A stretch of 64,000 nt of DNA from Ancistrus triradiatus (lineage: Eukaryota; Chordata; Actinopteri; Siluriformes; Loricariidae): the NCBI GenBank assembly GCA_025084515.1, contig JAJAGP010000214.1:272501-336500 (forward strand), written 5' to 3'. Under the pieces are notes generated by a model. That model was not told where the DNA came from and made no database searches. It saw only the letters and a list, made by a program, of their open reading frames with translations. The number at the start of each line of letters is the position of its first letter. Position 1 is the first letter of the stretch. The position numbers and the translations under genes are program-made. Below are positions 31,893-41,224 of the stretch, piece after piece.

Positions 31893-32315
31893 AGGGCATC
31901 ATCAAACCCAATTTACTGGGGCACCCCAGCAAAATGTTGCAGTTCTGCACTAGAATTGCAAGGGTAAAATGTCAAAATTATCCTGGATTGCTGAGCAGAT
32001 CTATGGGACACTCCAGGCACTACATTTCCCATAATGCCCCAGCATCTTTCCAAACGCTTGAACGCTTTCAGTCAATTTCTTTTGTTTGTTTTTTTCATAA
32101 AGTAAAGGACATCAGCAAATATTTAAGAAAAAAGTTTGCAGATAAGGTAATATTGTTCATTTGTTCTTCATTTCTCATCCATGGCAGAGTAATGCCCATG
32201 TGATAAATCACTTTTTATGCACAATTGTGCCCCCACAACTGACTGGCAAGCAAGGTACAGCTGTGCTCCTCTAAGTTCTGTGTGTGCCCCAGTAGTGTGT
32301 CTAGTAACGCCCCTG
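31893..32315 (+). mobile_element. hAT-like MITE, copy 1
   Basis: Left end 'agggcatcatcaaacccaat', right end 'gtctagtaacgcccctgg'. The ends are imperfect inverted repeats of the AGGGGCGT type found in hAT elements. The middle shares 'gcactacatttcccataatg', 'gcatctttccaaacgcttga' and 'ctcatccatggcagagtaat' with the copy at 58377. The 129-codon frame here has no transposase motif and is accidental. Confidence 0.78.
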
Positions 32316-32319
32316 GATA

Positions 32320-33175
32320 TAAACTTCATATTCTTCCTGGTTTTTATGGTGATATAAGTTCGTTGTCTTTAACAGCAAAAAATTTCCAACATAGCTAGAA
32401 GCCTGCAGTCTTTTCAAAGCCAAAACACCTCCAACGATGCCGACTCTGAGTCTGGTGATGTCTGTATTTTGTCTCCTGGAGCAGTTGGTTCACTCATTTT
32501 TAACTTGGCTTGTAGGTAGAACGCTAGCTTGATTTGTGGTGCTGCTTGATCTCAGTGCACATGCTCAATAGTCTATCCGACCTGGCTACACGACGGAGTG
32601 AATACGTGAACTCTTAAGGTGTGTTTCCTTAAAAATCCTAGGGGGTGAACACTAAGAACTGAACATCACATAGGAAACAACGAGCAAAATATGAATGGGT
32701 GAAAAAAATCAGACAGCACAAAATATGCAGCTGGATGAGAAGGGTTAGACTAAGGGTCTACAGACTGGGAAAATAAGAGTGTGATTTACAGGCAGACAGA
32801 GAGGGAGGGAGGGGGAGCAGTTTATGTCCATGCCATTAGCTGTTGAATGATGGACGGTTAGCTGGCACGATCAATGAGGGAGGGCATGATGAAAACGAGA
32901 CTAATAATAATGTCTTCAAATCCCCCTCAGAAATATGACTCTGTGTGTCTCTGTGTATGTCTCGTCTGTGTGTGTATGTGTGTTTCACAGTACTACCATC
33001 CAGTAGTAGCCACTGACACACAAACCTAGAGAAAGTGAAGGAGGGCAGAGAGAGTCCTAGCTGCTCTTTCGCCCATTGTTCCCACGATGGCTCTCATACA
33101 GTCTCGGGCAAACGATGTGCTACGTTGATTTTCTACTCTCGGCATTACAGTAGTTTTCACTAAGAAACAACTCGA
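32320..33175. other. Unassigned non-coding stretch
   Basis: No repeat or gene recognised. Imperfect GT runs near 32940-32985. Confidence 0.5.
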
Positions 33176-33179
33176 TTAG

Positions 33180-33330
33180 AATGTCTCGATTAGAGTGCCA
33201 ACGCAGCCGCTAATAACAATGGCCGAACGGACAGGAGGCACGTTCGGCCGAGCTGCTGCGGCAGAATCGGAAATCGAAGGCGTTCCAGTTGGTTTTAATT
33301 GCGGCGTGTCAGATTGAGGAGCCGAATGCT
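33180..33330. other. GC-rich unique block, candidate conserved non-coding element
   Basis: Clearly richer in CpG than its surroundings (aacgcagccgctaataacaa, cacgttcggccgagctgctg, ttttaattgcggcgtgtcag) and free of repeat hallmarks. It includes homeodomain-like TTAATT and CCAAT-like ATTGG motifs. Function is inference only. Confidence 0.25.
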
Positions 33331-33465
33331 GATTGGTGGAATCTGAGCGTGTTGTGGGAGTGTAAAAGTGCACATGGCACGCGAGCGTGAGCGATCTGCA
33401 ACCACTCGAGTGGAAGTGCTGACAGAATGCAAACGGGAGAATGCTCCACTGTTCTACTCCACTGT

Positions 33466-33472
<7 letters not shown>

Positions 33473-33506
<34 letters not shown>
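33473..33506. repeat. (CA)n microsatellite
   Basis: About 34 bp of CA dinucleotides; the overlapping frames on both strands are artefacts of this run. Confidence 0.97.
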
Positions 33507-33507
<1 letters not shown>

Positions 33508-33796
33508 TTACAGGTCCCATTTTCAACACCTCACTGCTCTGGCCTGTTATTGGGACGCGTGCTTTCACCTCTACTGAGGGAGAGAGCGACAGAGGGGGAA
33601 TGACGGCTAGAGGAAGACTAAGCTGATGAAGGCAGCAAGAAAGAACTAGAGTGAGTCTGCTGGAGAGAGGAGAAAAGTACCCGAAAGTGGGGGAGAGAGA
33701 GAGAGAGAGAGGGGGGAAAAAAAGAAATATAGAAGAATAGTAGAAGAAAATTACACAGAAATATCATTCAAAAAGCAAAAAAACAAGAACTACATA

Positions 33797-34272
33797 CCAT
33801 GCAAAAGTCTTAGGCCACCATTAGATTAGACATTCCATTGTTTTAGCAACAGTATTGTAACCATATATAGTTATTTCACAACCTTTTCATCAGAATATAC
33901 CCAGAAAATACAGGAAACTTGGATGCAAGATTAAAAATCTGAAAATCAGCATTTGTAGGCTAAAGAGGCAAGCAGCTGTACAGCATCTGGCAGCTTCACC
34001 GGGATGCCAAATTGTCCAAAGAATCTCAAACAGAAATTGTCTCTTTGGAAAAGCAGCAGCCAAGAAACCTCAGAAGGAAAACAGGATGAAAAGTCTAAGA
34101 TGTTCTAAAGCCCACAAAGATTGGAAAAAAGCTTGGCGTACAAGAGTATTATGGAGTGACGAATCCAAGTTTCAATCCAATTTTTGGGTCCAATCGTTGG
34201 CACTATGGTATATCTAATTTTACACCATTGCTAATACAACAAATCTAACAATGGCCTAAGTTTTACTGTAGA
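33797..34272 (+). mobile_element. Non-autonomous Tc1 deletion derivative, copy 2
   Basis: Left end 'catgcaaaagtcttaggcca', right end 'tggcctaagttttactgta', which are inverted repeats. Interior landmarks are in the same order and spacing as 14624-15089: 'gcatctggcagcttcaccgg', 'gcagcagccaagaaacctca', 'gagtattatggagtgacgaa' (V-L-W-S-D-E-S with the first catalytic D). The second and third catalytic blocks are absent in both copies. Confidence 0.88.
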
Positions 34273-34975
34273 TGGATGTGGACAGAAATGAAAGAAGAGT
34301 GGAAGACAAGAAGATGGTAAACGAACCAACAGAGAAGAGTGGTGGAAGAGGGATGGAGAAATGCAAGGAGATGGCTATACATAGAGGAAAACTGAGAGCA
34401 AGAAGGAGAAAGACAGAAATGGAGAGGACAGAACACAGACAGCGAGGCAGAGCCAGTTCCAAAAGCAGACGGATGGACACGGAGAAGAGAAGTGAGAGAC
34501 TGACGGACTGAAATACAGCAGGAAAGTGAAGTCTGAATTTAAGAGGTTGAGTGAAGAGAGAATGGTGGAAAGAGAAGAACCGGTAGATAGACACAGTGAG
34601 GGAGTTCTGGTGAGACACAGAGAGGCAGGTGAGAAGGATGAAGAGACAGTGAACGATGTGAAAGATAGAGAAGGATGGAAAGTGATGGGAGAGAGAGAGG
34701 GGAGGGAGATGTAAAATGGGAGAAGAATGGGAAAGGACGTAGTAATACAGACAGAGAGAAATGTAGAGAGAAATGAGAAGAGACGGCAGGAAGGAGATGA
34801 ACGGAGATACAGAATGACTGAGGCGGAAAGAAAGAGATGAAGGGAGACACGGTGAGACAGAGAGAAATGACGGGAGAGAGAGGCTGAGAAAGATGAAGAG
34901 AGAAACATATGAAAAGATAAAGAGATGGGCAGAGAAAAGAATGGAGATGATACATGGTGAAGGACAGAGGGAGTT
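34260..34975. repeat. 700-bp purine-rich degenerate tract
   Basis: Nearly all A and G with scattered T and few C, in irregular 'gagaga', 'agacagagagaaatg' and 'gatgaagagag' motifs. It starts at the right end of the Tc1 derivative. The minus strand gives a long Ser/Phe/Leu-rich frame (34375-35067) which I regard as a compositional artefact. Confidence 0.9.
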
Positions 34976-35109
34976 AGACCACCACTGCTCAACATCTGGA
35001 GTATATATACGAAAAGCACAATGACTGTAAATCCATTTCTTTGTTTAGCACAGCGTAGGATGGACAACTTAAAAAATAAATCCTTTAGGTCTTAACAGAA
35101 AGCTCATTT

Positions 35110-35365
35110 CACTCGGCTAACACACACACTTTGTTTTTCTATACTTATGAGGACTTTCCACTTGCATAATGATTACTGTAGATACATCTACACCCCCAAC
35201 AAACCCTAACCTTAACCTCAATAACCTAAATCTCTTTTTAAGTTTGGCAAATACAGGTAGTTTATTGTAAAATGTCAATTTGTTTTGTGAGAACCAGCAA
35301 AATGGCCAAACAAAGGACATTTTGTCCTCAGAATGATATATAAACTTGACCCACTACCATCCACA
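35110..35365 (+). repeat. Dispersed repeat ending in a CA array, copy 2
   Basis: 'ctatacttatgaggactttc', 'ccctaaccttaacctcaata', 'tttgtcctcagaatgatata' and 'tataaacttgacccac' parallel the 5950-6107 copy, and both pass directly into CA arrays. Confidence 0.6.
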
Positions 35366-35413
35366 CACACCCACACCCACACCCACACCCACACACACAC
35401 ACACACACACACA
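35365..35413. repeat. (CACACC)n(CA)n microsatellite
   Basis: Three or four 'cacacc' units followed by pure CA. Confidence 0.95.
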
Positions 35414-35419
35414 GACGAC

Positions 35420-36127
35420 TGTCTGAAAGAAACAGTACCAGTATCATTGATCTCCAGCGCTTCAAGAGGGACAGAGACCCCCAGTGGCTCCAAGAGAGAG
35501 GAGACAACAGGCAGTAGCAGCACACAAACAGCACAGAAGACGGACAGCTAGTGGATATAAAAGTGGCCCGACAAATAAATTGAAAATCATACAAGAGCAG
35601 AGAGAACAGATGAGGCAAGAAAAAAGTCCAAATGACAAAAGGTCAGAAAAGTGAGTAGCTGGGAAAGGCAAAATGGGATGTTAAAAAACATGAGCAATGA
35701 TGAAAAAGGCAACAGAGCACATCTCAATAAACCCAGGAAAAAAAGGGCAAAGGAACGAGACACAGAACACAATAACCGTGTTTCTGTTTTATCCGATATG
35801 AACCACACTTATATAAGGAGGAAGAGATGCCTGATTAAGACGTGCATTAAAACTGCAGTTTGTCTCACACTCAGTAATAACCACACACTCCACCATCATC
35901 CTCCAAACCACTGGATATTCAGTTCTACATCCAGTGCGACTGTGGGAAATGGAGAAATCTCTCTGTTGAGACTCTTTTCCGAACGAGCTTTTGCTGTAAA
36001 GAGTGTAACTGGGTCCATGAAGGACGGTTTAATATGGTTCTGAATTAAATAGCTGAGGGACATCACTGAACAACACTAATGCAAGCCAACTCGCACCATT
36101 TATAAAGATAAATAGAGCATATGTGGG

Positions 36128-36168
<41 letters not shown>

Positions 36169-36690
36169 CAAACACACACATATGGTTAATGAGTAGTGCT
36201 ATATTTTGTGCCCCTGAAGGCTATTTGTATTATGTAAGTGATGTTCCAAAGTGCATTAATATTTCATACCTGTTGTCATGACAAAAATATTACATGTGGA
36301 CCATGTCAGGATTTGTAACACCGAATTTCCCCCATGGGGGTCAATACAGTAAATCTAAGGCAGCTTCCACATATTTAGATGCCATATCCTCCAGAGACCC
36401 AGCGTCCCCCTATGGGGACTGTACATTTCGGGTTTGTTACACCGTCTATTTCGTTCCGCTTCACTTAGACCTGTTGTCCTCATTTGCAGCATTTCACACA
36501 GACCAAAAGACAAAAGAAACTTCAAGTTAAGAAATTTTTTTTTTAACTCATCGGATCTTCTAATTTCAAATAGCTAGGAGAAATTATAAATGCATATCTA
36601 CTAAACCAAAGCTCGGGTCTAATTTGGACAATAGAAAAAATATATACAAATACAATCCATTAACACTGTTACCCCATTTAACTCCACAGG
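35420..36690. other. Unassigned stretch before the CpG island
   Basis: 35500-35800 is A/G-rich and gives rise to several frames (longest 130 codons, 35651-36043) with no domain. An AT array lies at 36130-36161. Confidence 0.45.
36130..36161. repeat. (AT)n microsatellite
   Basis: About 32 bp of AT followed by a short CA-rich run. Confidence 0.96.
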
Positions 36691-36956
36691 ACCGAAATAC
36701 ACACGCGCCTGCAAAGCGCCACACACGTACACGCGCACGCACCAGAGAGCAGCAGCGACAGCCGCGCGCAGCCCACCATCCCAACACCACCAACCAACTG
36801 CACACTTTGCCCCTGAGAGCGGGGATCACCGAAAAGAACGCGTGCATAATCTGGCCAACGCGCAACCGCCGGGGAAATCCTGCCGCATGTGTGTGCGCGC
36901 GCGACCACTCCACTACGGCGACAAGCTGAAGTTCGGCCCAAAATGACTCCTCTTAC

Positions 36957-37165
36957 CGTGACATAATCATGATCGTCGGTCTGTCAGCGCGCGGAACTCG
37001 GTGTGCGAGCTCTCGGTGTCGATGTCCGTTCGCTTATTTCTTTTTACACACAAAATCCAAAGAGCGCGTTGGACGACGTGCGTGTATCCAGCGCGTCGCG
37101 CGCTTCTATCCGTCCGTCTCCTCCGCGCGCTCAGCTCCTCTCTCCGCGCCGCTTTCCCGTCCCCA
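36957..37165 (-). other. Candidate first exon (mostly 5' UTR) of an unidentified minus-strand gene
   Basis: On the minus strand a purine- and CpG-rich leader leads to ATG at 36970 (a second in-frame ATG at 36964). Only 14 nt later comes 'cacg|gtaagag', a good splice donor with GT at 36956-36955. The exon would encode Met-Ile-Met-Ser plus two bases of an Arg codon, then splice. The transcription start is placed about 30 bp downstream of the TATA-like box. The following ~36.9 kb contain no obvious second exon, so it would lie in a very long first intron. The gene cannot be named from four residues. Confidence 0.35.
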
Positions 37166-37185
37166 CAGTTGCTTCACTTTCTGCT

Positions 37186-37195
37186 TCTTTTTTAT
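37186..37195 (-). promoter_or_regulatory. TATA-like box
   Basis: The minus strand reads 'gcataaaaaagaag'. It sits inside the CpG island and about 220 bp upstream of the candidate start codon. Match to TATA consensus is moderate. Confidence 0.3.
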
Positions 37196-37224
37196 GCTTT
37201 GTTTGTAATTGTTGATTAGTAATC

Positions 37225-37232
37225 TGACGTAA
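37225..37232. promoter_or_regulatory. CRE / PAR-bZIP-type site
   Basis: TGACGTAA (minus TTACGTCA), a recognised CREB/ATF-type variant, about 35 bp upstream of the TATA-like box on the minus strand. The match is seen; binding is inference. Confidence 0.35.
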
Positions 37233-37510
37233 TTGTTATTGTGTGCGACGACCTGTATATGCGCGCGCGAGGCAACCCGGACGCGACGGCGCGCGCAGCT
37301 GGTTAGATTCCCAACGCGAGCTCCTGCCTTCACGTCTTCATGATATCTACCGAGCACAGTGTAGACAGACTGAGCGCGTGCAGGCTGCGCCGAGTCGAGT
37401 CACACACACACGCACACACTCGCGAGCTCGACCACTCTCACTTCCAGAGCGAGTCTAGAATCCGGACTGCGCGCGAGAGAGCGCTCGAGCCTGGGAAACG
37501 GAGGAGCAGC

Positions 37511-37518
37511 TGACGTCA
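37511..37518. promoter_or_regulatory. Palindromic cAMP response element
   Basis: Exact TGACGTCA, preceded by the E-box CAGCTG (37507-37512). It is located at the upstream edge of the CpG island, as often found in CREB-responsive CpG promoters. The eight-base match is expected rarely by chance in 800 bp. Confidence 0.5.
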
Positions 37519-37539
37519 CTGAGCGGGCTCAACTTTCTC

Positions 37540-37594
37540 TCTCTCTCTTCCTTTTTGTGTGTGTGTGAGTGAGAGTGAGAGAGTGAGAGAGAGA

Positions 37595-37630
<36 letters not shown>
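37540..37630. repeat. (CT)n(GT)n(GA)n compound microsatellite
   Basis: CT, then GT, then a long GA run with 'gagt' interruptions, lying immediately upstream of the CpG island. Confidence 0.95.
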
Positions 37631-37632
<2 letters not shown>

Positions 37633-37672
37633 TACTTTGCCGTATGATTATTGGTACATGAGGGCTACACGA

Positions 37673-37674
37673 AA

Positions 37675-37723
<49 letters not shown>
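37673..37723. repeat. (AAAT)n microsatellite
   Basis: About 51 bp of 'aaat' tetranucleotides. Confidence 0.97.
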
Positions 37724-37726
<3 letters not shown>

Positions 37727-37793
37727 TAATAAAATGTGCAAAGGGAAATAACCTGACAGTGAGGGGAAAACAACTACATTAATAATTATTATT

Positions 37794-37794
<1 letters not shown>

Positions 37795-37843
<49 letters not shown>
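37795..37843. repeat. (ATA)n microsatellite
   Basis: About 49 bp of ATA trinucleotides, forming the left edge of the tandem repeat that follows. Confidence 0.97.
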
Positions 37844-37844
<1 letters not shown>

Positions 37845-38735
37845 TAGAAAGTGCAGGTCCTGCAGAACCTGCGAGTGTGTTGTGATGCCAATTTTGCCAA
37901 TTTTCTAGGCTGTAGAGCAAAAACCGACTGAATTATAGTGAATGTATTGCCATTGTCCACAAGCTTGCCAAATTCCATGGCCATTGGTCCAAAGCTGAAT
38001 AAGTCAGGTTTAATGCCCAGCCAGGGGCCACAGGGGTTCCAAGGCCATCACATGTCACCTCAGGGTGCCCCCGTGATGAAGCATGCCAAATTTTGTGGCT
38101 ACAGGTCGGAAAGTTACACTCTATGACATTCTGGCTGACAGCCCGGCTAAGGACCTCAGGGGCCCAAACGGCATCGAATGTCACCTCAGGTTATACCCGG
38201 GACCAAGCCTGACAAATTTTGTAGCCGTAGGTCAAGAACTGACTGAGATATGGTCAATGCCCTGCCAGGAGCCCAGTGCCCGGATGGGGACCTGCCAAAT
38301 TTTGTGTCCGTAGGCTGAATCAGAGTCAGTGACCTGCCTGGAGACCGAGTGCCCTGTCTGGGGCTTCTGGGGCATGCTATTGGATCATGTTAGGTCAAGC
38401 TCAAGCACCTTATTCCCGTATGGGCTCTACGACCATGCCGAATTTCATCTTTGTAACTCAAAAATGGGCAGAATTACAGCATTAAAAATACAAAATCCCA
38501 TTCAAGTGAATGGATTTTTTTTTTCACACAAATGCGAATGCAGCGTGCGAATGCAACATTTCTCTTAGCTGTGAACAAGCACACTTTTCCCGAACGTGCC
38601 GACATTTTGGTGTTTGTCCCATGTCGATATCTTCAAAACTGTAGGAGATGCGCGCAGAAAATCGGGTGGAAGAATAAATACAATAAAAATAATAATAATT
38701 GGAAGAACAATGCTGTGTTGCTGTAATAATTACTA
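37844..38735 (+). repeat. Degenerate tandem repeat, ~90-150 bp units
   Basis: At least five imperfect units, each beginning with a version of 'gccaaattttgtggccgtag' followed by 'gtc': about 37966, 38083, 38208, 38294 and 38432. Units contain 'gtcacctcaggg' and 'cctgccaggagcccagtg' variants. It opens with 'gtgcaggtcctgcagaacct' and ends in ATA-rich sequence. It looks like a dispersed teleost repeat with internal tandem structure and not a gene: frames do not persist from unit to unit. Confidence 0.75.
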
Positions 38736-38769
38736 TTATTATTATGTGGGGCCATCCTTGGTCTAGTCA

Positions 38770-38940
38770 CGTGACAATCACAGACCTAGCCCTTACCCCA
38801 GCCCCTTCTGGTGAATCATAGCTGCAACTCCGCAACCGACAGACCTCACCTCTCCAGAGGCGGGATACGGATCATCGAGGCTCGAAAGTGGAAACCACCA
38901 CTGTACCTACTGAGGCACTTTGGTTCATATCCTGCCTCTT
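38770..38940 (-). repeat. Possible SINE-like fragment
   Basis: On the minus strand 'gcctcagtaggtacagtggt' and 'actttcgagcctcgatgatc' are loosely tRNA-like (A- and B-box positions). No tail family was recognised. Confidence 0.25.
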
Positions 38941-38965
38941 CTGAATTGAGTTCTAGTCACAGTTA

Positions 38966-39735
38966 AGGCCTTTTCACACTGAATCCGATTTTATGTAAGA
39001 AAAAGCGGATGTGATTTTTAACGTAGTGGGACATTTTACATTTACAGCATTTAGCAGACGCCCTTATCCAGAGCGACTTACAATTGGTACAATGTTACAA
39101 TCCAAGCAATTGTGGGTTAAGGGTCTTACTCAAGGACCCAACAGTGGCAGAGGAGGGATTTGAACCCTGGACCTTCTGGTCCATAGTCCAGTACCTTACC
39201 CGCTAGGCTACCACAGTCCCAGGGACCTTTACACTGAGCATTTTTAGTTTAATCACTCTGAAAACTCCACGTCTACTTTTGCTTTCTTTAATTTCCCTTC
39301 TCTTAATGTGTCTCACCGTGTCTTTTTCACACTGTCAAAGACTAGTCCAGGAAGCTCTAGTTTGTGTTTTTGTGGGCATGAACAGATTAGAATGCACTTA
39401 GATAAACACAAAAATGACTCCAGACAGTCACTGTGAGCCTTACCACCATCATTCCTCAGCCTTCAAGATATATTCAGATCTTTTCTTTAAGATCCATGTT
39501 TTTATAGTCGGCGTGTTGCTTCTCCTATGAGCTCTTCTGCTCTGCTACTAGCAGGATGAGCTGTTCTGCCTGACAACCGAGCTCTGATTGGTCAGCCTGA
39601 TTTTAACGCATCTGAACAACGCAGAAATTAGAACAAGTTCTGATTTAAAATTTTACGCAGCATTGCGGTCCGTCAGTTTTGGATTTGGTGTGCAGGATGG
39701 CACTGATATACGCGTGACTCGGTGTGAAAAGGCCT
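38966..39735. mobile_element. MITE with 17-bp terminal inverted repeats and TTA duplication
   Basis: Left end AGGCCTTTTCACACTGA, right end TCGGTGTGAAAAGGCCT, which are inverted with one mismatch. TTA flanks both sides (38963-38965 and 39736-39738). A three-base TTA duplication suggests the PIF/Harbinger superfamily, but TTAA at the left border leaves piggyBac possible. It contains a SINE at 39043-39222, so the empty element would be about 590 bp. No transposase frame. Confidence 0.8.
39043..39222 (-). repeat. tRNA-derived SINE nested in the MITE
   Basis: Minus copy: 'acatttacagcatttagcag', 'cccttatccagagcgactta', 'ggacccaacagtggcagagg', 'ggatttgaaccctggacctt', 'cgctaggctaccacagtccc'. Well preserved except for a short deletion in the body. 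Confidence 0.95.
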
Positions 39736-39923
39736 TTAAAGTTAAATATCTCAGTTATGCTAGCAGACATTTGCAGTTGCCGGTGCTGTTAAGTCCAGAT
39801 ATGTCAATACCAAGCTGTAATCTAAAAAAAAAACTAGGATTATGGTTAAGTCTTGGCATTGCCTAATTTATCTAAGGTAATACAATACTCACAGCACAGC
39901 CTTTAAAAAGGCAAAACTGTAAC

Positions 39924-39932
<9 letters not shown>

Positions 39933-39981
<49 letters not shown>
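39933..39981. repeat. (GA)n microsatellite
   Basis: About 49 bp of GA dinucleotides. Confidence 0.97.
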
Positions 39982-39987
<6 letters not shown>

Positions 39988-40120
39988 CAAGAGGCAAATC
40001 TAAATACATTTTTCCTGCAGCTTGATGTTCTGTTAAATTTTGCATCAGTGGCAGCAGCCCAAAGCTGAAATGTACCATTTACCCGCAGGACACAAAACAA
40101 GCCGGCACGCAAACTTTTTG

Positions 40121-40123
<3 letters not shown>

Positions 40124-40151
<28 letters not shown>
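40124..40151. repeat. (CA)n microsatellite
   Basis: About 28 bp of CA dinucleotides. Confidence 0.97.
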
Positions 40152-40154
<3 letters not shown>

Positions 40155-40821
40155 CTGCCTGACTGTCAGTGCTGTGAGTGATAAATCTGTGAGATAACAG
40201 TACAGTTTGAGGGACCCGGGGTGCTGCAGATCATCATCAAGCTGGAATGTGTGCTGCTTCTCTTCACTTTTTAATCAACTGAGTAAAGAGAGTGGTTAAA
40301 ACAGGAACGGAACCGAGCTCAGAGCTGTCGTGCTGTAAGAATAAAGATGTTAAACTCAACTACGCATTCTGCTTCTACTTTCCCCAAGGTTTTCTGCACA
40401 GATCCACATAAATGGGGTGACTCCTAACCGCAAATTCCTCCTCCTGAAAAGCTCCCCGTGTGTGAAAGAATGAATTAAACAGATGTAGAGCTCCTCTCAC
40501 AAACACACTGCCTGCACTACAGACAGGCAGACAGATAGATGGACGTCGTTAGAAGTGTGTGTTCCCTGGCATCGCCCGTGAGTGAAACCGAACAGGAGTG
40601 CTGATTAAATTTATGGCGCTCTCCTGGTCTGAGATGTTGGCAGCACGTGTGATGGACTCAGCAGTTCGGTCTGATGATTAGACTGAGATGTTCATCACAT
40701 TCAATAAACACCCAACACACACACGCCTACTGTTACTAAGTGGTTGGCATCTTGTGTGTGGTACCACAAGTCAACAAATCATTAAAGTGTGGAAAACCTG
40801 CAGAAAAGGCCATTACTATGT

Positions 40822-41222
40822 GCAATCACTGGCCACTTTATTACATACACCCGAAGAGAAGAGAATCTCTGTCCTGAAGCACATGGGCTACAGCAGCAGA
40901 AGACTACACCAGATGCCACTCCTGTCAGCTAAGAACAGGGAACTGAGGCTACAATTTGTACAGGCTCACCAAAACTATACCATAGAAGATTGGAACAAGG
41001 CTGGCTGGTCTGATGAGTCTCGTTTCTGCTACGACATTCAGATCAGGCTGTAAATTTGGCTGAAACCACATGAAAGCCATTCTGAGCTGTATCAACAGTT
41101 TAATGACGTGGGGGTATTTTCCTGGCACACTTTGGGCCCATTAATACCAACTGAGCATCTTTTAAACTCTATAGCCAGACTGAGTATCGTTGCTGACCAT
41201 GTGCACCCATCTATGACCACAA
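40822..41222 (+). mobile_element. Tc1-like relic ('ggtcactttatta' family), internally deleted
   Basis: Left terminus 'cactggccactttattacat', then a jump straight to the middle of the transposase: 'aagcacatgggctacagcag', then W-S-D-E-S-R-F at about 41009-41030 (first catalytic D intact). It continues to 'gcacactttgggcccattaa' and 'gctgaccatgtgcaccc', where recognisable similarity stops. The second-D and E blocks are missing. The 121-codon frame 40688-41053 partly covers this. Confidence 0.85.
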
Positions 41223-41224
41223 TT

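Larger units (their letters stand above)
36690..37525 (-). promoter_or_regulatory. CpG island, probable promoter and 5' exon region
   Basis: The only extended CpG- and GC-rich stretch in the window, with many gcgcgc and cgcg runs (for example 36895-36905, 37085-37110, 37259-37300). In an AT-rich fish background this is the expected look of a constitutive or developmental promoter. Orientation to minus is inferred from a TATA-like box (37186-37195), CRE-type motifs further upstream on that strand and a minus-strand donor at 36955-36956. A bidirectional promoter cannot be excluded. Confidence 0.7.
39745..40815. other. Unassigned stretch with two microsatellites
   Basis: A GA array at 39933-39981 and a CA array at 40124-40151. 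No gene or mobile element recognised in the rest. Confidence 0.55.

Noticed and set aside
34375..35067. 230-codon minus-strand frame, the longest in the window
   Set aside because: It is the complement of a purine-rich tract; no domain, and parallel frames of similar composition exist on both strands.
36584..36941. 109- and 87-codon minus-strand frames in the CpG island
   Set aside because: Arg/Ala/Cys-rich frames expected from CpG-rich sequence; they lie beyond the proposed donor and do not continue it.
36957..36970. Naming the gene from Met-Ile-Met-Ser-Arg (for example a zinc-finger protein starting Met-Ser-Arg-Arg-Lys)
   Set aside because: Four residues are not enough, and the exon structures of such genes that I recall do not split after the third codon.
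37106..37357. 83-codon minus-strand frame upstream of the candidate start
   Set aside because: It lies largely upstream of the proposed transcription start and stops before the proposed ATG; at best an upstream frame, with no domain.
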